The notes beneath the pieces were generated by a model that did not search any database, was not told the DNA's origin, and worked only from the letters and a program-made list of their open reading frames with translations. The position numbers and the translations under genes were made by a program. 39,512 nucleotides of DNA from an uncultured bacterium (lineage in GTDB: Bacteria > Verrucomicrobiota > Kiritimatiellia > CAIKKV01 > CALHGX01), in contig CALHGX010000009.1 of NCBI GenBank assembly GCA_938031185.1, positions 170,837 through 210,348 on the forward strand, written 5' to 3'. Positions 16,178 to 24,806 of the stretch are shown here, piece by piece. How positions within the stretch are numbered: position 1 is the first letter of the stretch; each line of letters opens with the position of its first letter.

Positions 16178-17764
16178 TCATGCCTCCTTCCCCGTCACAT
16201 GGATGCAGGGCCTCAGCGCAACCAGAACCGAAACGCCCTTGTGGGCGATTTCCTCGCGTAGAATGGCTACGTTTCTCTCGTGTTCGTGCCGCACCGGTTT
16301 CACTACGCGAATGTGCTCCTCCGCCACCCCCAACCCCCGCAAAATTTCCTTAAATCGCCCGGACCCCATGGAAACCTGTCCACCCGTCATGCCGGTGGTC
16401 CCATTGTCGAGAATCACCACCGTGATCGGCGTGCCTTCGTAGACGGCATCCAGCAAGCCCGTCATGCCCGAATGAGTGAAAGTGGAATCGCCGATCACCG
16501 CCAGCGCGGGCCGGACCCCGGCGTCGGCCGCGCCCTTTGCCATGGTAATCGCCGCGCCCATATCCACGCAACTATCAATCGCATCGAAGGGCGGCAGCGC
16601 CCCCAGCGTGTAACAGCCGATGTCCGAAAACACCCGCCCATGGGGATGATCTTTCATGACCTCCGTGATGAATCGGTAGGAGTCTGCATGGGGACAACCC
16701 GCACATAGAACCGGCGGACGGGCCGCCACCACCTGCGCCACCGCAGCACCGGATCCAAGCGTCAAGCCGAACGCGGCGGCAACGGTATCTGGCGATAGTT
16801 CCCCCGTCCTCGGGAGACGGCCATCCATCCGTCCGGTGATTTCCACCCCCGACGGGAGCATCCCTCGCAGTTGCTCTTCCAGGAAAGGCGCGCCTTCCTC
16901 GATCACCAGCCATCGCCGAACACGTCCGGCCAACCGCCGCAGCAGTTCCGCGGGTGCCGGATATTGGCGAATCGCCACCGTCGGATACGGACAACCATGA
17001 GGAAAGCATTCGCGAAGGTAGTTGTACGCAAGTCCGCACACCACCACGCCCATCGTGCCGTCGGAGCCGTCCTCGAACGCGTTGTAGGGCGACGTTTCTG
17101 AAAGCGCCTGCACACGCGGCTGTTTCGCCAACAGCTGCTCGTAGTTTCGGCGGGCATTGGCCGGCAGAAGCACGAACTGGCGGCGGTCCTCCGGCAAGCG
17201 TAACGGATTCTCCTCGCGGGGCGGCACCGCATGAACCCCGGATCGCGAGTGAGCCAGGCGGGTGACCAGCCGCACCACCACCGGCAGCCCAAATTCTTCC
17301 GAGCAATCGAAAGCCCGGCGGGTCATGTCATAGGCTTCCTGCTGATTCGACGGTTCCAGCAAGGGCACCATCGCAAATCGAGCATAGAATCGGCTGTCCT
17401 GCTCGTTCTGACTGGAGTGCATGGACGGATCGTCCGCCACGGCCACCACCAGCCCGCCGTTGACGCCTGTGACCGCCGAATTGATGAACGCATCGGCCGC
17501 CACGTTCAGGCCAACGTGCTTCATCGTCACCAACGCCCGGCATCCCGCGTAGGACATGCCGAGCGCTTCTTCGTAGGCCGTCTTTTCATTCGCGCTCCAC
17601 TGGCGATGGATATTGCGTTCAACGGCTCGGGGGTGCCGTTGTACGCATTCCAGAATCTCGGTGGAAGGAGTGCCCGGGTAGCCGTAGACGCCGGAAATGC
17701 CCGCGTCCATGGCGCCATGGGCCACCGCCTCGTCGCCCAACCATAGTTTGACTGTTTCACTCAT
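16178..17764 (-). CDS. iorA: indolepyruvate:ferredoxin oxidoreductase alpha subunit, lacking the C-terminal ferredoxin domain
   Basis: IorA carries the pyrimidine and pyrophosphate thiamine-diphosphate domains of the enzyme. Recognisable elements are LWLGDEAVAHGAMDAGISGVYGYPGTPSTEI at the N-terminus, the TKHVGLNV-like TMKHVGLNVAAD, LCAGCPHADSY, FSDIGCYTLG and the ThDP motif VIGDSTFTHSGMTGLLDAVY with DNGTTGMTGGQ. The family is usually around 600 residues, with two 4Fe-4S clusters in a C-terminal ferredoxin-like domain. This protein stops at 528, right after VLVALRPCIHV, where that domain would begin. iorB follows immediately, so no separate Fe-S domain is encoded there. This is either a lineage form using an external ferredoxin or a truncation. 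It starts 30 bases after nifS. Confidence 0.9.
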   Translation of the reverse strand: MSETVKLWLGDEAVAHGAMDAGISGVYGYPGTPSTEILECVQRHPRAVERNIHRQWSANEKTAYEEALGMSYAGCRALVTMKHVGLNVAADAFINSAVTGVNGGLVVAVADDPSMHSSQNEQDSRFYARFAMVPLLEPSNQQEAYDMTRRAFDCSEEFGLPVVVRLVTRLAHSRSGVHAVPPREENPLRLPEDRRQFVLLPANARRNYEQLLAKQPRVQALSETSPYNAFEDGSDGTMGVVVCGLAYNYLRECFPHGCPYPTVAIRQYPAPAELLRRLAGRVRRWLVIEEGAPFLEEQLRGMLPSGVEITGRMDGRLPRTGELSPDTVAAAFGLTLGSGAAVAQVVAARPPVLCAGCPHADSYRFITEVMKDHPHGRVFSDIGCYTLGALPPFDAIDSCVDMGAAITMAKGAADAGVRPALAVIGDSTFTHSGMTGLLDAVYEGTPITVVILDNGTTGMTGGQVSMGSGRFKEILRGLGVAEEHIRVVKPVRHEHERNVAILREEIAHKGVSVLVALRPCIHVTGKEA

Positions 17765-17794
17765 GGGATGGCACCAGGCTGCACCCCGGCACGT

Positions 17795-18955
17795 TCAGGG
17801 GTTTTCCACAAAGGGCGACAAGGCCCTCAACCGGTGGATGATGGGCGGCAGTTGCTCCAGCGTGTAGTCCACTTCTTCCTGCGTGTTGTAGCGGCTCAAG
17901 CTGAACCGGACAGAGCCGTGAACGGCCGTGAATGGCACGCCCATCGCCCGCAGCACATGCGAGGGTTCCAGCGAGCCTGACGTGCAGGCCGAACCGGAAG
18001 ACGCCGCCACGCCGACATCGCTCAAGGAATAGAGTATGGACTCGCCCTCGATAAATTCGAAACTGATGTTGAGCGTGTTGGGCAGCCGGTTCTTTCGGTC
18101 GCCGTTCACGCGCGTGTCGGGGCATGTCGTCAGGATTCCGGCTTCCAGGCGGTCTCGCAAGGCAGCCACCCGCCGCATGTCTTCTTCCCGGTGCGCCGCC
18201 GCCATTTCGCAAGCTTTTCCCAATCCGACGATGTAAGGCACGTTTTCCGTTCCGGCCCGCCGGTTGTCTTCCTGATGCCCGCCCAGCATGAAGGGCTTGA
18301 ACTTGACACCCTTTCGAATGTAGAGCGCACCGACGCCCTTCGGCGCATGCAGCTTATGTCCGGACAGCGACAGCAAATCCACCGGCGTCTGCCGCACATC
18401 CACGGGAATTTTCCCAACCGCCTGCACCGCATCGGTATGGAAAACCCCGCCGGCCGCCCTCACCATCTCGCCGATTTGTTGAATCGGAAAAATCACGCCT
18501 GTTTCGTTGTTCGCCCACATCATGCTCACAACCGCCGGACCGCCCCGTAGGGCATCGGCGAGACGGTTAAGGTCCAACTGGCCTGAGCCGTCCACCCCTA
18601 TTTCCGTCACGCGCGCCCCACGTTCCTTCAGTCGACAGCAGGGACCATGTACAGCCGGGTGCTCCACCCGGGAAGTGATAACAGGCCATTTTTCGCCCTG
18701 TGCTTCGAAGACGCCCCGAATGGCCGCGTTGTCGCTCTCCGTGCCGCAACTCGTGAACACGATTTCCGATGGCTCGGCGCCGATCAAGGCCGCCACACGC
18801 GCCCGCGCTTCCTCCACATGCCCGCGAACCCGCCCGCCGAACGCATGCATGCTGGAGGGATTGCCCCACCATTCCCTGAAAAAGGGCTGCATGGCCTCAA
18901 GCACTTCGGGAGCCGGCTGCGTCGTGGCATTGTTGTCAAAATAAACGTTCCTCAC
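17795..18955 (-). CDS. nifS: cysteine desulfurase, NifS/IscS family
   Basis: This 386-residue PLP enzyme takes sulfur from cysteine for Fe-S cluster assembly. It opens YFDNNATTQPAPEVLEAM. The PLP lysine lies in SLSGHKLHAPKGVGALYIRKG. The loop cysteine that carries the persulfide is in VAASSGSACTSGSLEPSHVLRAMG, the short-loop signature of NifS/IscS (group I) enzymes rather than SufS. I use the GTG at 18955 as start. It overlaps the nifU stop (GTGA), and GGAGGAGG lies seven bases upstream. An in-frame extension to 19057 would lie wholly within nifU. Position directly after nifU and before iorA indicates a role supplying Fe-S clusters, general or dedicated. Confidence 0.93.
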   Translation of the reverse strand: MRNVYFDNNATTQPAPEVLEAMQPFFREWWGNPSSMHAFGGRVRGHVEEARARVAALIGAEPSEIVFTSCGTESDNAAIRGVFEAQGEKWPVITSRVEHPAVHGPCCRLKERGARVTEIGVDGSGQLDLNRLADALRGGPAVVSMMWANNETGVIFPIQQIGEMVRAAGGVFHTDAVQAVGKIPVDVRQTPVDLLSLSGHKLHAPKGVGALYIRKGVKFKPFMLGGHQEDNRRAGTENVPYIVGLGKACEMAAAHREEDMRRVAALRDRLEAGILTTCPDTRVNGDRKNRLPNTLNISFEFIEGESILYSLSDVGVAASSGSACTSGSLEPSHVLRAMGVPFTAVHGSVRFSLSRYNTQEEVDYTLEQLPPIIHRLRALSPFVENP

Positions 18956-19803
18956 GGGCGTGCCTCCTCCACGATCAGGTCGGGCTCCACAAACTCTCTC
19001 AACTTCGCTTCCACCACGTCCTTGAGCGTGAATTGCGCCACCTGACACCCGGCGCACATTCCGCGCAGCGCCACAATCACCCGCCGGCCTTCCACATCCA
19101 CCAGCTCGATGTCGCCGCCGTCATGCTTGAGCATGGGACGGATATCCCGCTCCAACGTCTCTTGCACCATCCGAATCCGCTCGATGTTGCTCAACTTGCG
19201 GCGGGGCGGCGCCTGCTCACGGCGCGCCGCTTCCTCGCGTTCCCTGGCCAGCCGGTCCAAAATGCCCTGAATATCCCCCTTGCAGTTGCCGCACCCGCCG
19301 CCGGCCTTGGTGTAGTTCGTTACCTGCTCCACCGTCGTGAGGTGGTTTTCGCGGGCCACCCGCTCGATTTCCTCCTCGGTCACCCCAAAACAGGTGCATA
19401 TAATCTTGCCCTCAAGAATCTTGCGCGTCTTTCGGCCGGTCCGATAATTCTCGATGGCAGCTTCCAGTGCCTCACGCCCCATCACGGAGCAGTGCATCTT
19501 CTGTTCCGGCAATCCTCCCAGGTATTCCGCGATGTCCTGGTTGGTCACCCGCCCCGCTTCGTCCAAGGTCATGCCCTTGATTATTTCCGTCAGGGCCGAT
19601 GAGGAGGCGATGGCGCTGGCGCATCCGAACGTCTGGAACTTGGCGTCTGCAATGCGTCCCTGGGCGTCCAATTTGAACGTCAGTTTCAGCGCATCCCCGC
19701 AGGCCAGGGATCCGACTTCCCCCACCCCATCCGCGTCCGCTATCACCCCCACGTTGCGCGGGTGGCGGAAATGATCCAACACCTTCTCTGTGTAATCCCA
19801 CAT
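18952..19803 (-). CDS. nifU: three-domain NifU-type Fe-S cluster scaffold
   Basis: This 283-residue protein has the full modular NifU architecture. An IscU-like N-terminal scaffold has three cysteines, C35 (SLACGDALKL), C61 (TFGCASAIASSS) and C105 (KMHCSVMG). A central BFD-like [2Fe-2S] domain carries CTCFGV (C136, C138) and GGGCGNC (C171, C174). A C-terminal Nfu domain carries MCAGCQVAQFTLK. It assembles clusters from sulfur delivered by NifS and transfers them to apoproteins. The ATG at 19803 has AAGGAGGG seven bases upstream and a candidate promoter before it. NifU is best known from nitrogen fixers, but the same three-domain form serves general Fe-S assembly in many anaerobes. No nif genes are in the window. 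Confidence 0.94.
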   Translation of the reverse strand: MWDYTEKVLDHFRHPRNVGVIADADGVGEVGSLACGDALKLTFKLDAQGRIADAKFQTFGCASAIASSSALTEIIKGMTLDEAGRVTNQDIAEYLGGLPEQKMHCSVMGREALEAAIENYRTGRKTRKILEGKIICTCFGVTEEEIERVARENHLTTVEQVTNYTKAGGGCGNCKGDIQGILDRLAREREEAARREQAPPRRKLSNIERIRMVQETLERDIRPMLKHDGGDIELVDVEGRRVIVALRGMCAGCQVAQFTLKDVVEAKLREFVEPDLIVEEARP

Positions 19804-19828
19804 CGCCGATCCCTCCTTGAGACGTCAA

Positions 19829-19858
19829 ATCATACCACTGCCCACATCGCCGCCTCAA
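19829..19858 (-). promoter_or_regulatory. candidate promoter for nifU-nifS-ior operon
   Basis: On the minus strand TTGAGG (19853-19858) and TATGAT (19829-19834) are 18 bases apart. The -10 has five of six consensus matches and is preceded by TGG. It lies about 25 bases upstream of the nifU start. No IscR-type palindrome was evident beside it, but the search was by eye. Confidence 0.45.
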
Positions 19859-20029
19859 GTCCGCTTACGGTAACATCCGGCGCGCCGTCCCAAGCCCAGC
19901 GTGGGAGAAAGACTTGTCCGGAAAATGCCTTGAGCAAGACCTGTCTGTTTCGTTATCCTTATGGCGCATGTTGAAGGAGAAATCGAAGTGGCCGCTGCCC
20001 GCTCGGGGCCGGCACGGGAGGAAAAACTC

Positions 20030-21190
20030 ATGGATTACGGTCTGACGGAAACCCAGGTGATGATCCGCGATCTTTGCCGCCAGATCGCGGAAGAGAAGAT
20101 CAAGCCGGTGCGGGCGCACTACGATGAAACCGGCGAATTCCCTCACGAGATCGTCAAAGCGTTCGCCGAAGCGGACCTCTGCGGGGTTTACATTGAGGAG
20201 CAATACGGCGGTCTGGGGGGCGGCGTGATGGACCTCTCCGTGGCTGTCGAGGAGTTGTCCAAGGTCTGCAGCGGCATCGCGCTGGCGCTGGCGGCGACCG
20301 CACTGGGCACCTTCCCCATCATCCTCTTCGGCAATGAAGAACAGAAGAAGAAGTACCTGCCGCGCATCGCCAAGGGCGAGGCGCTGGCCGCCTTTGCGCT
20401 CACGGAAGCCAACGCGGGCAGCGACGCCGGCGGCGTGCAAACTACAGCCGTAAAAGACGGGGATTTCTACGTCCTCAACGGCACGAAGCAGTGGATCACC
20501 AATGGCGGCGAAGCCGACATCTACACCGTCATTGCCAAGACCGACAAGACGAAGGGGGCCCGCGGCGCCAGCGCCTTCATCGTGGAAAAGGGCACGCCGG
20601 GTTTCGACTTTGGCAAAAAGGAGAACAAAATGGGCATCCGCGCTTCCGCCACGCGGGAGCTCATTTTCCAGGATTGCCGTATTCCGAAGGAAAATTTGCT
20701 CGGACGCGAAGGCATGGGATTCATTGTGGCCATGAAAACGCTGGACAACTCCCGCCCCGGCGTCGCAGCCCAGGCGCTCGGCATCGCCGCCGGCGCGCTG
20801 GACGAAGCGGTGGAATACAGCCGCCAGCGCCGGCAATTCGGGCAGCCCATCGCTTCGTTCCAAGGGGTCCAGTTCATGCTGGCCGACATGGCCACGCAGG
20901 TCGAGGCCGCGCGCGCGCTTGTCTATGCCGCCGCCCGCTACATCGACAGCGGAGCCAAGGATATCAGCAAGATCTCCGCCATGTGCAAGCTCTTCGCGTC
21001 CGACACGGCAATGAAAGTCACCACCGACGCCGTACAGGTGCTCGGCGGTTACGGGTATATGAAGGAGTACCCCGTGGAGAAAATGATGCGCGATGCCAAA
21101 ATCACCCAAATCTACGAGGGTACCAATCAGATTCAGCGGGAAGTCATCGGGCTGGCGCTTGTGAGGGAATCGGCCTCAAAGAAAAAGTAG
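20030..21190 (+). CDS. acyl-CoA dehydrogenase (short-chain/butyryl-type)
   Basis: This 386-residue FAD enzyme introduces a trans-2 double bond into acyl-CoA and passes electrons to ETF. The family signatures are FALTEANAGSDAGGVQTTA and QWITNGGEADIYTV (FAD and substrate region), and DKMGIRAS-like ENKMGIRASATREL. The C-terminal helix bundle includes SRQRRQFGQPIASFQGVQFMLADM and GGYGYMKEYPVEKMMRDAKITQIYEGTNQIQREVI. The catalytic glutamate is in that last motif (E363), the position used by short-chain acyl-CoA dehydrogenases. The ATG at 20030 (MDYGLTETQ) is preferred over an upstream in-frame start at 19961 because GGGAGGA lies eight bases before it. No ETF or thiolase genes are adjacent. The exact chain length is unknown. 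Confidence 0.92.
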   Translation: MDYGLTETQVMIRDLCRQIAEEKIKPVRAHYDETGEFPHEIVKAFAEADLCGVYIEEQYGGLGGGVMDLSVAVEELSKVCSGIALALAATALGTFPIILFGNEEQKKKYLPRIAKGEALAAFALTEANAGSDAGGVQTTAVKDGDFYVLNGTKQWITNGGEADIYTVIAKTDKTKGARGASAFIVEKGTPGFDFGKKENKMGIRASATRELIFQDCRIPKENLLGREGMGFIVAMKTLDNSRPGVAAQALGIAAGALDEAVEYSRQRRQFGQPIASFQGVQFMLADMATQVEAARALVYAAARYIDSGAKDISKISAMCKLFASDTAMKVTTDAVQVLGGYGYMKEYPVEKMMRDAKITQIYEGTNQIQREVIGLALVRESASKKK

Positions 21191-21224
21191 GCGCGCTGCA
21201 CCAGCCCCCACGACATCCTCATCC

Positions 21225-22280
21225 ATGCCGGCCGAGAACAACATCCTGCGCTCCATCCGCATGCTGGTGACGGATGTGGACGGCACCCTGCTGGGACGAC
21301 GGCCCGAGTTCCGGCTCTACAAGGCGTTTCGCGAGCGAATGGACCGGATTCGGAGCAGCTACCGCACCATCTGGGTCGTCTGCACCGGACGCAGTTTCAG
21401 GAGTTTTAGCGAGGTGTTCGTAGCCATGCGCAGTTTCGGCATCGTGCCGGATTACGTGATCACCCGCCACGCCTACATCTTTCAGCTCAAGGGGCGGCGC
21501 TATTTCCCCCATTTGTTCTGGAACGTCCGAATCCTGCTGCGCCAGTTTCAACAACGACTGAAAATCCGGCGGGCCATCCCCCGTCTCCATCGGCTCGCCT
21601 TGACCTACGCCCCACGCCCTTTCGTGCGCACCACCTACCGCTCCGCGAACCGGCTGTGTCTCCGCTACGACGAGGAAGAACTGGCCGAAATGGCCGCGGA
21701 AGCTTTGACGCTGGCCGCTGAACCGTATGAGTACCTGCAGGTGTTTCACCATGTCAACGAAGTGGACATGCGAGTGGTGCCGTTCACCAAGGGGTTGGCC
21801 GTGACCGAACTCACGCGCCACATCGGCGTGAATTCCTCCGATGTGCTCGTGATCGGCGATGGCCATAACGACATCAGCATGATGGAAATCCTGCCGCACT
21901 GCCGAACGGCCTGTCCGGCCAACGCGCAGCCCGAAGTCATAGAAAGCGTCCACCGCCTCGGCGGGCATATTGCCAGCGCCACCAGTCTGGCCGGTGTCGT
22001 GGAAATCCTGGACGCCTACGAAAAAGGGGCCGTCCATAGTGAATTGCCCGAGGGCTGGGTGTCGCCGTCGGAACGGGACAACCCCATTCCTCCCCGAACC
22101 ACTCGCGACCCCAAACGCAGTCCGCTGGCCGGCGCGATACTTTTCTTGGCGATCCTTTACACCACTCTAATTGTCCTTGCTAGTTTCGACCTCGTGCCGG
22201 GGGCAGCCGCCATTCGTAAGCCGTATGTGTGGCTGCTTGACCGCGTCATCTCTATCTTGGAGGCCCTCCGCCGGCATTGA
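21225..22280 (+). CDS. HAD-superfamily phosphatase (Cof/sucrose-phosphatase-like) with C-terminal membrane segment
   Basis: This 351-residue protein has the four HAD motifs. D17 and D19 lie in LVTDVDGTLLGR (motif I) and a threonine in WVVCTGRSF (motif II). A lysine is seen in FTKGLAVTEL (motif III) and acidic residues in VLVIGDGHNDISMMEI (motif IV). Residues between about 75 and 180 form the cap, and the layout is that of Cof-type (IIB) phosphatases. Unusually, residues about 300-325 (LAGAILFLAILYTTLIVLASF) form a predicted transmembrane helix after a basic linker, followed by a short tail. The catalytic domain would therefore be tethered to the membrane from the cytoplasm. The substrate is unknown. 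It lies in the plus-strand run 34 bases after the acyl-CoA dehydrogenase gene. Confidence 0.78.
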   Translation: MPAENNILRSIRMLVTDVDGTLLGRRPEFRLYKAFRERMDRIRSSYRTIWVVCTGRSFRSFSEVFVAMRSFGIVPDYVITRHAYIFQLKGRRYFPHLFWNVRILLRQFQQRLKIRRAIPRLHRLALTYAPRPFVRTTYRSANRLCLRYDEEELAEMAAEALTLAAEPYEYLQVFHHVNEVDMRVVPFTKGLAVTELTRHIGVNSSDVLVIGDGHNDISMMEILPHCRTACPANAQPEVIESVHRLGGHIASATSLAGVVEILDAYEKGAVHSELPEGWVSPSERDNPIPPRTTRDPKRSPLAGAILFLAILYTTLIVLASFDLVPGAAAIRKPYVWLLDRVISILEALRRH

Positions 22281-22314
22281 GATGAAGACGGTTTCCGAGA
22301 AGAAGCCTCCTGCC

Positions 22315-23112
22315 ATGACGATCGGAATGATCGGCGCCGGAAAGATGGCCGAAGCGATCGCGGAAGCGCTACGGCGCCAAGCCGGCGTCGCCCCTCACAA
22401 TCTGCTCTTTAGCGACGTGTCCGCCGAGCGGCTCCAGCGTATGCAGGAACGGTTCGGGGCGCAGGTGCGCCCGGATAATCGGTCCGTAGCCCGTGAAGCC
22501 GATGTGCTTTTCCTGGCCATAAAGCCCCAACAATTGGACGCTGTCCTTGAGGAGATCGCACCCTCCTGCGAAGGCCGCCTAGTCATCTCCATCGCGGCCG
22601 GAAAGCGACTCGCCGGGATGCAATCGCGCTTGCCGGCAGCCCGCGTGATTCGTGTGATGCCCAACATCTGCTGCCTGGCAGGCGAGGCGATGAGCGTGAT
22701 GACCTGCGGCCCGTCGGTGACAGACGAGGACCGCGCCCGAACGCGTGCGCTGCTGGAGGCGTGCGGCCGGGTGCTGGAACTGCCGGAAAACCAATTCGAC
22801 GGGGTCACCGCCCTCAGCGGTTCCGGCCCCGCCTTTTTCGCGTACGTCCTCGAACAGATGGCGGAAGCCGCGACCGAAGAAGGCCTGGCGCCAGAAGACG
22901 CGCTGACACTGGCCGCTCAAACGATGCGCGGCACGGCGGAGTTGCTGCTGCGGAGCCTGTTCACCCCTTTGTCGCTGCGCGAGGCGGTGACGTCCGCCAA
23001 GGGCACGACCGCTGCCGGCCGTGCCGTGTTGGAGACGCCGCCGGTGGCCGCCGCGCTGCGGGCCGCGATTCGCGCCGCGGCCCGTCGCAGCCGCGAACTG
23101 AGCGGCGCGTAA
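22315..23112 (+). CDS. proC: pyrroline-5-carboxylate reductase
   Basis: This 265-residue enzyme reduces pyrroline-5-carboxylate to proline with NAD(P)H. The N-terminus IGMIGAGKMAEAIAEALRR is the Rossmann motif. Conserved ProC features follow: LFLAIKPQQLDAVLEEI, VIRVMPNICCLAGEAMS (the usual RVMPN motif), DGVTALSGSGPAFFAYVLEQMAEAATEEGL and the C-terminal LREAVTSAKGTTAAGRAVLE. The start at 22315 gives the usual N-terminus. An in-frame ATG at 22282 would add 11 residues and directly follows the upstream stop, so it is possible too. Ten bases separate its stop from top6B, and the ribosome site for top6B lies there. This places a proline biosynthesis gene in one transcription unit with topoisomerase VI. 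Confidence 0.93.
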   Translation: MTIGMIGAGKMAEAIAEALRRQAGVAPHNLLFSDVSAERLQRMQERFGAQVRPDNRSVAREADVLFLAIKPQQLDAVLEEIAPSCEGRLVISIAAGKRLAGMQSRLPAARVIRVMPNICCLAGEAMSVMTCGPSVTDEDRARTRALLEACGRVLELPENQFDGVTALSGSGPAFFAYVLEQMAEAATEEGLAPEDALTLAAQTMRGTAELLLRSLFTPLSLREAVTSAKGTTAAGRAVLETPPVAAALRAAIRAAARRSRELSGA

Positions 23113-23122
23113 GGAGATTCCC

Positions 23123-24796
23123 ATGACGGGCCGTCCTTCTGTCTCCGTGGCCGAGCAACTCGCGCGCCGGCAACGCGAAATATCGGTGTCCGAGTTTTTT
23201 CTGAAAAACCGCCACCTGCTGGGCTTCGACAACCCGCGCCGGGCGCTCCTGACCACGGTCAAGGAAGCCGTGGACAATTCGCTGGACGCCTGCGAGGAGG
23301 CCGGCGTGCCGCCTGAAATCAGCGTGGATATCACCCAGCTTGCCGAACGACGGTTCCGAATTGAAGTGACGGACAACGGTCCCGGCGTGGTGCGGGCGCA
23401 AATCCCAAAGATTTTCGCCAAGCTTCTTTATGGGTCGAAGTTTCACCGGCTGCGCATGTCCCGCGGCCAACAGGGCATCGGCATCAGCGCCGCGGGTATG
23501 TATGGCCAACTGACCACCGGCAACCCCACCCGCATCCTCTCGCGAGTCGCCCACGCTCGCCAGGCGCATCATATCGAGGTGCATGTGGACACGCGGCGCA
23601 ATGCGCCCGCCATCCTCAAGGATGTCGAAAGCGAATGGCGGCCCTCCTTCCCCTCCCTCCAATCGCCCGGAGAACTCGTTCTTTACCCGCACGGCACCTC
23701 CGTCGCCATCGAGATGGAGGCCGCCTACCAGCGCGGACGCCTTTCGGTGGATGAATATCTTCGGCAGTGCCTCATTGCCAATCCCCATCTTCAACTGCAT
23801 TATCGCATCACACTGGCCGGTAAAGGGGACGAAGCAAACGGGGAGGCCGCCCCGCCCGTCACCGGCGAATGGATCAGCGTGGCCCGGCGAAGCGACGTTC
23901 TACCGCCCCTGCCTCGGGAGATTAAGCCGCATCCGCACGGGGTGGAGCTGGGCTTGCTGATGCAGATGCTGCGGGACACAGAGGCGCGTACGCTGCGCGC
24001 CGCGCTGGCGCAGGATTTTTCCCGGGTGAGCCCCGCCACGGCCCTGGCCATTTGCGAGCGCGCGGGGCTCGACCCCAAAGCTTCTCCGGCCCGCATCGCT
24101 AATCGGGAAGTGGAGGCGCTTTTCCGCGCCCTTGGAGAGACCAAACTCATGAGGCCGCCAACGGACTGCCTGTCGCCCATCGGCGAATCATTGCTGATGC
24201 AGGGACTCCAGCAGGAAGTGAAGGCCGACTTCTGCACCGCCGTCACACGGGATCCCACAGTGTATCGCGGTAACCCTTTCCAGGTAGAGGCGGGCCTCGC
24301 TTGGGCCAGGCCGGGCGAGGACGAAACAGCCGCCACGGAGGAGCCCGTGCGCGTGCTGCGGTTCGCCAATCGCGTCCCGTTGCTCTACATGGCGGGAGGC
24401 TGCGCCATCACCCGGGCCATCGCCGGAATCAACTGGAAAACGTATGGACTGGCGCAGCCGCGCGGCGCATTGCCGATCGGGCCGGCAGTGATCCTGGTGC
24501 ATATCGCCAGCGTCTGGGTCCCGTTCACCAGCGAGAGCAAGGAGGCCATCGCGCACTACCCCGAGATGCTCCGCGAAATCACCTTCGCCGTGCAGGAATG
24601 CGGCCGCCGCCTCGCCGCACATCTCAGCCGGCGCCGGCGACAGGCCGAAGTCGAACGCAAGCGCACCTATATCGAAACCTACATCCCTCACCTCGCGCTC
24701 GGGCTCCGGCAGATTCTCAACCTCACCGAACGGGAGGAGCAGCGAGCCGCGGCTGGCCTGCGCAAGCTGCTCGAAAGAACGCACTTGAACACCTAG
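23123..24796 (+). CDS. top6B: DNA topoisomerase VI subunit B (GHKL ATPase)
   Basis: Subunit B is the ATP-operated gate of the type IIB topoisomerase, which passes one DNA duplex through another. The GHKL ATPase motifs are clear. The N box is TVKEAVDNSLDACEEAG (E48, N52). The G1 box is VTDNGPGV (D84, G86, G88) and the G2 lid is SRGQQGIGISAAGMYG (residues 113-127). The transducer domain carries RFANRVPLLY and the switch lysine K439 in INWKTYGL, and then VWVPFTSESKEAIAHYPE. The 557-residue length is close to archaeal Top6B. The start at 23123 has AAGGAG five to six bases upstream. Gyrase B and MutL share GHKL motifs, but the transducer motifs and the adjacent top6A settle the call. Confidence 0.95.
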   Translation: MTGRPSVSVAEQLARRQREISVSEFFLKNRHLLGFDNPRRALLTTVKEAVDNSLDACEEAGVPPEISVDITQLAERRFRIEVTDNGPGVVRAQIPKIFAKLLYGSKFHRLRMSRGQQGIGISAAGMYGQLTTGNPTRILSRVAHARQAHHIEVHVDTRRNAPAILKDVESEWRPSFPSLQSPGELVLYPHGTSVAIEMEAAYQRGRLSVDEYLRQCLIANPHLQLHYRITLAGKGDEANGEAAPPVTGEWISVARRSDVLPPLPREIKPHPHGVELGLLMQMLRDTEARTLRAALAQDFSRVSPATALAICERAGLDPKASPARIANREVEALFRALGETKLMRPPTDCLSPIGESLLMQGLQQEVKADFCTAVTRDPTVYRGNPFQVEAGLAWARPGEDETAATEEPVRVLRFANRVPLLYMAGGCAITRAIAGINWKTYGLAQPRGALPIGPAVILVHIASVWVPFTSESKEAIAHYPEMLREITFAVQECGRRLAAHLSRRRRQAEVERKRTYIETYIPHLALGLRQILNLTEREEQRAAAGLRKLLERTHLNT

Positions 24797-24806
24797 GAGT
24801 CACCCC

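Noticed and set aside
15150-16442. 430-residue open frame on the plus strand
   Set aside because: It runs opposite the amidohydrolase and ior genes and reads as Pro/Arg/His-rich antisense.
19865-21109. 414-residue open frame on the minus strand
   Set aside because: It is antisense to the acyl-CoA dehydrogenase gene, whose motifs are complete. The translation shows no family resemblance.
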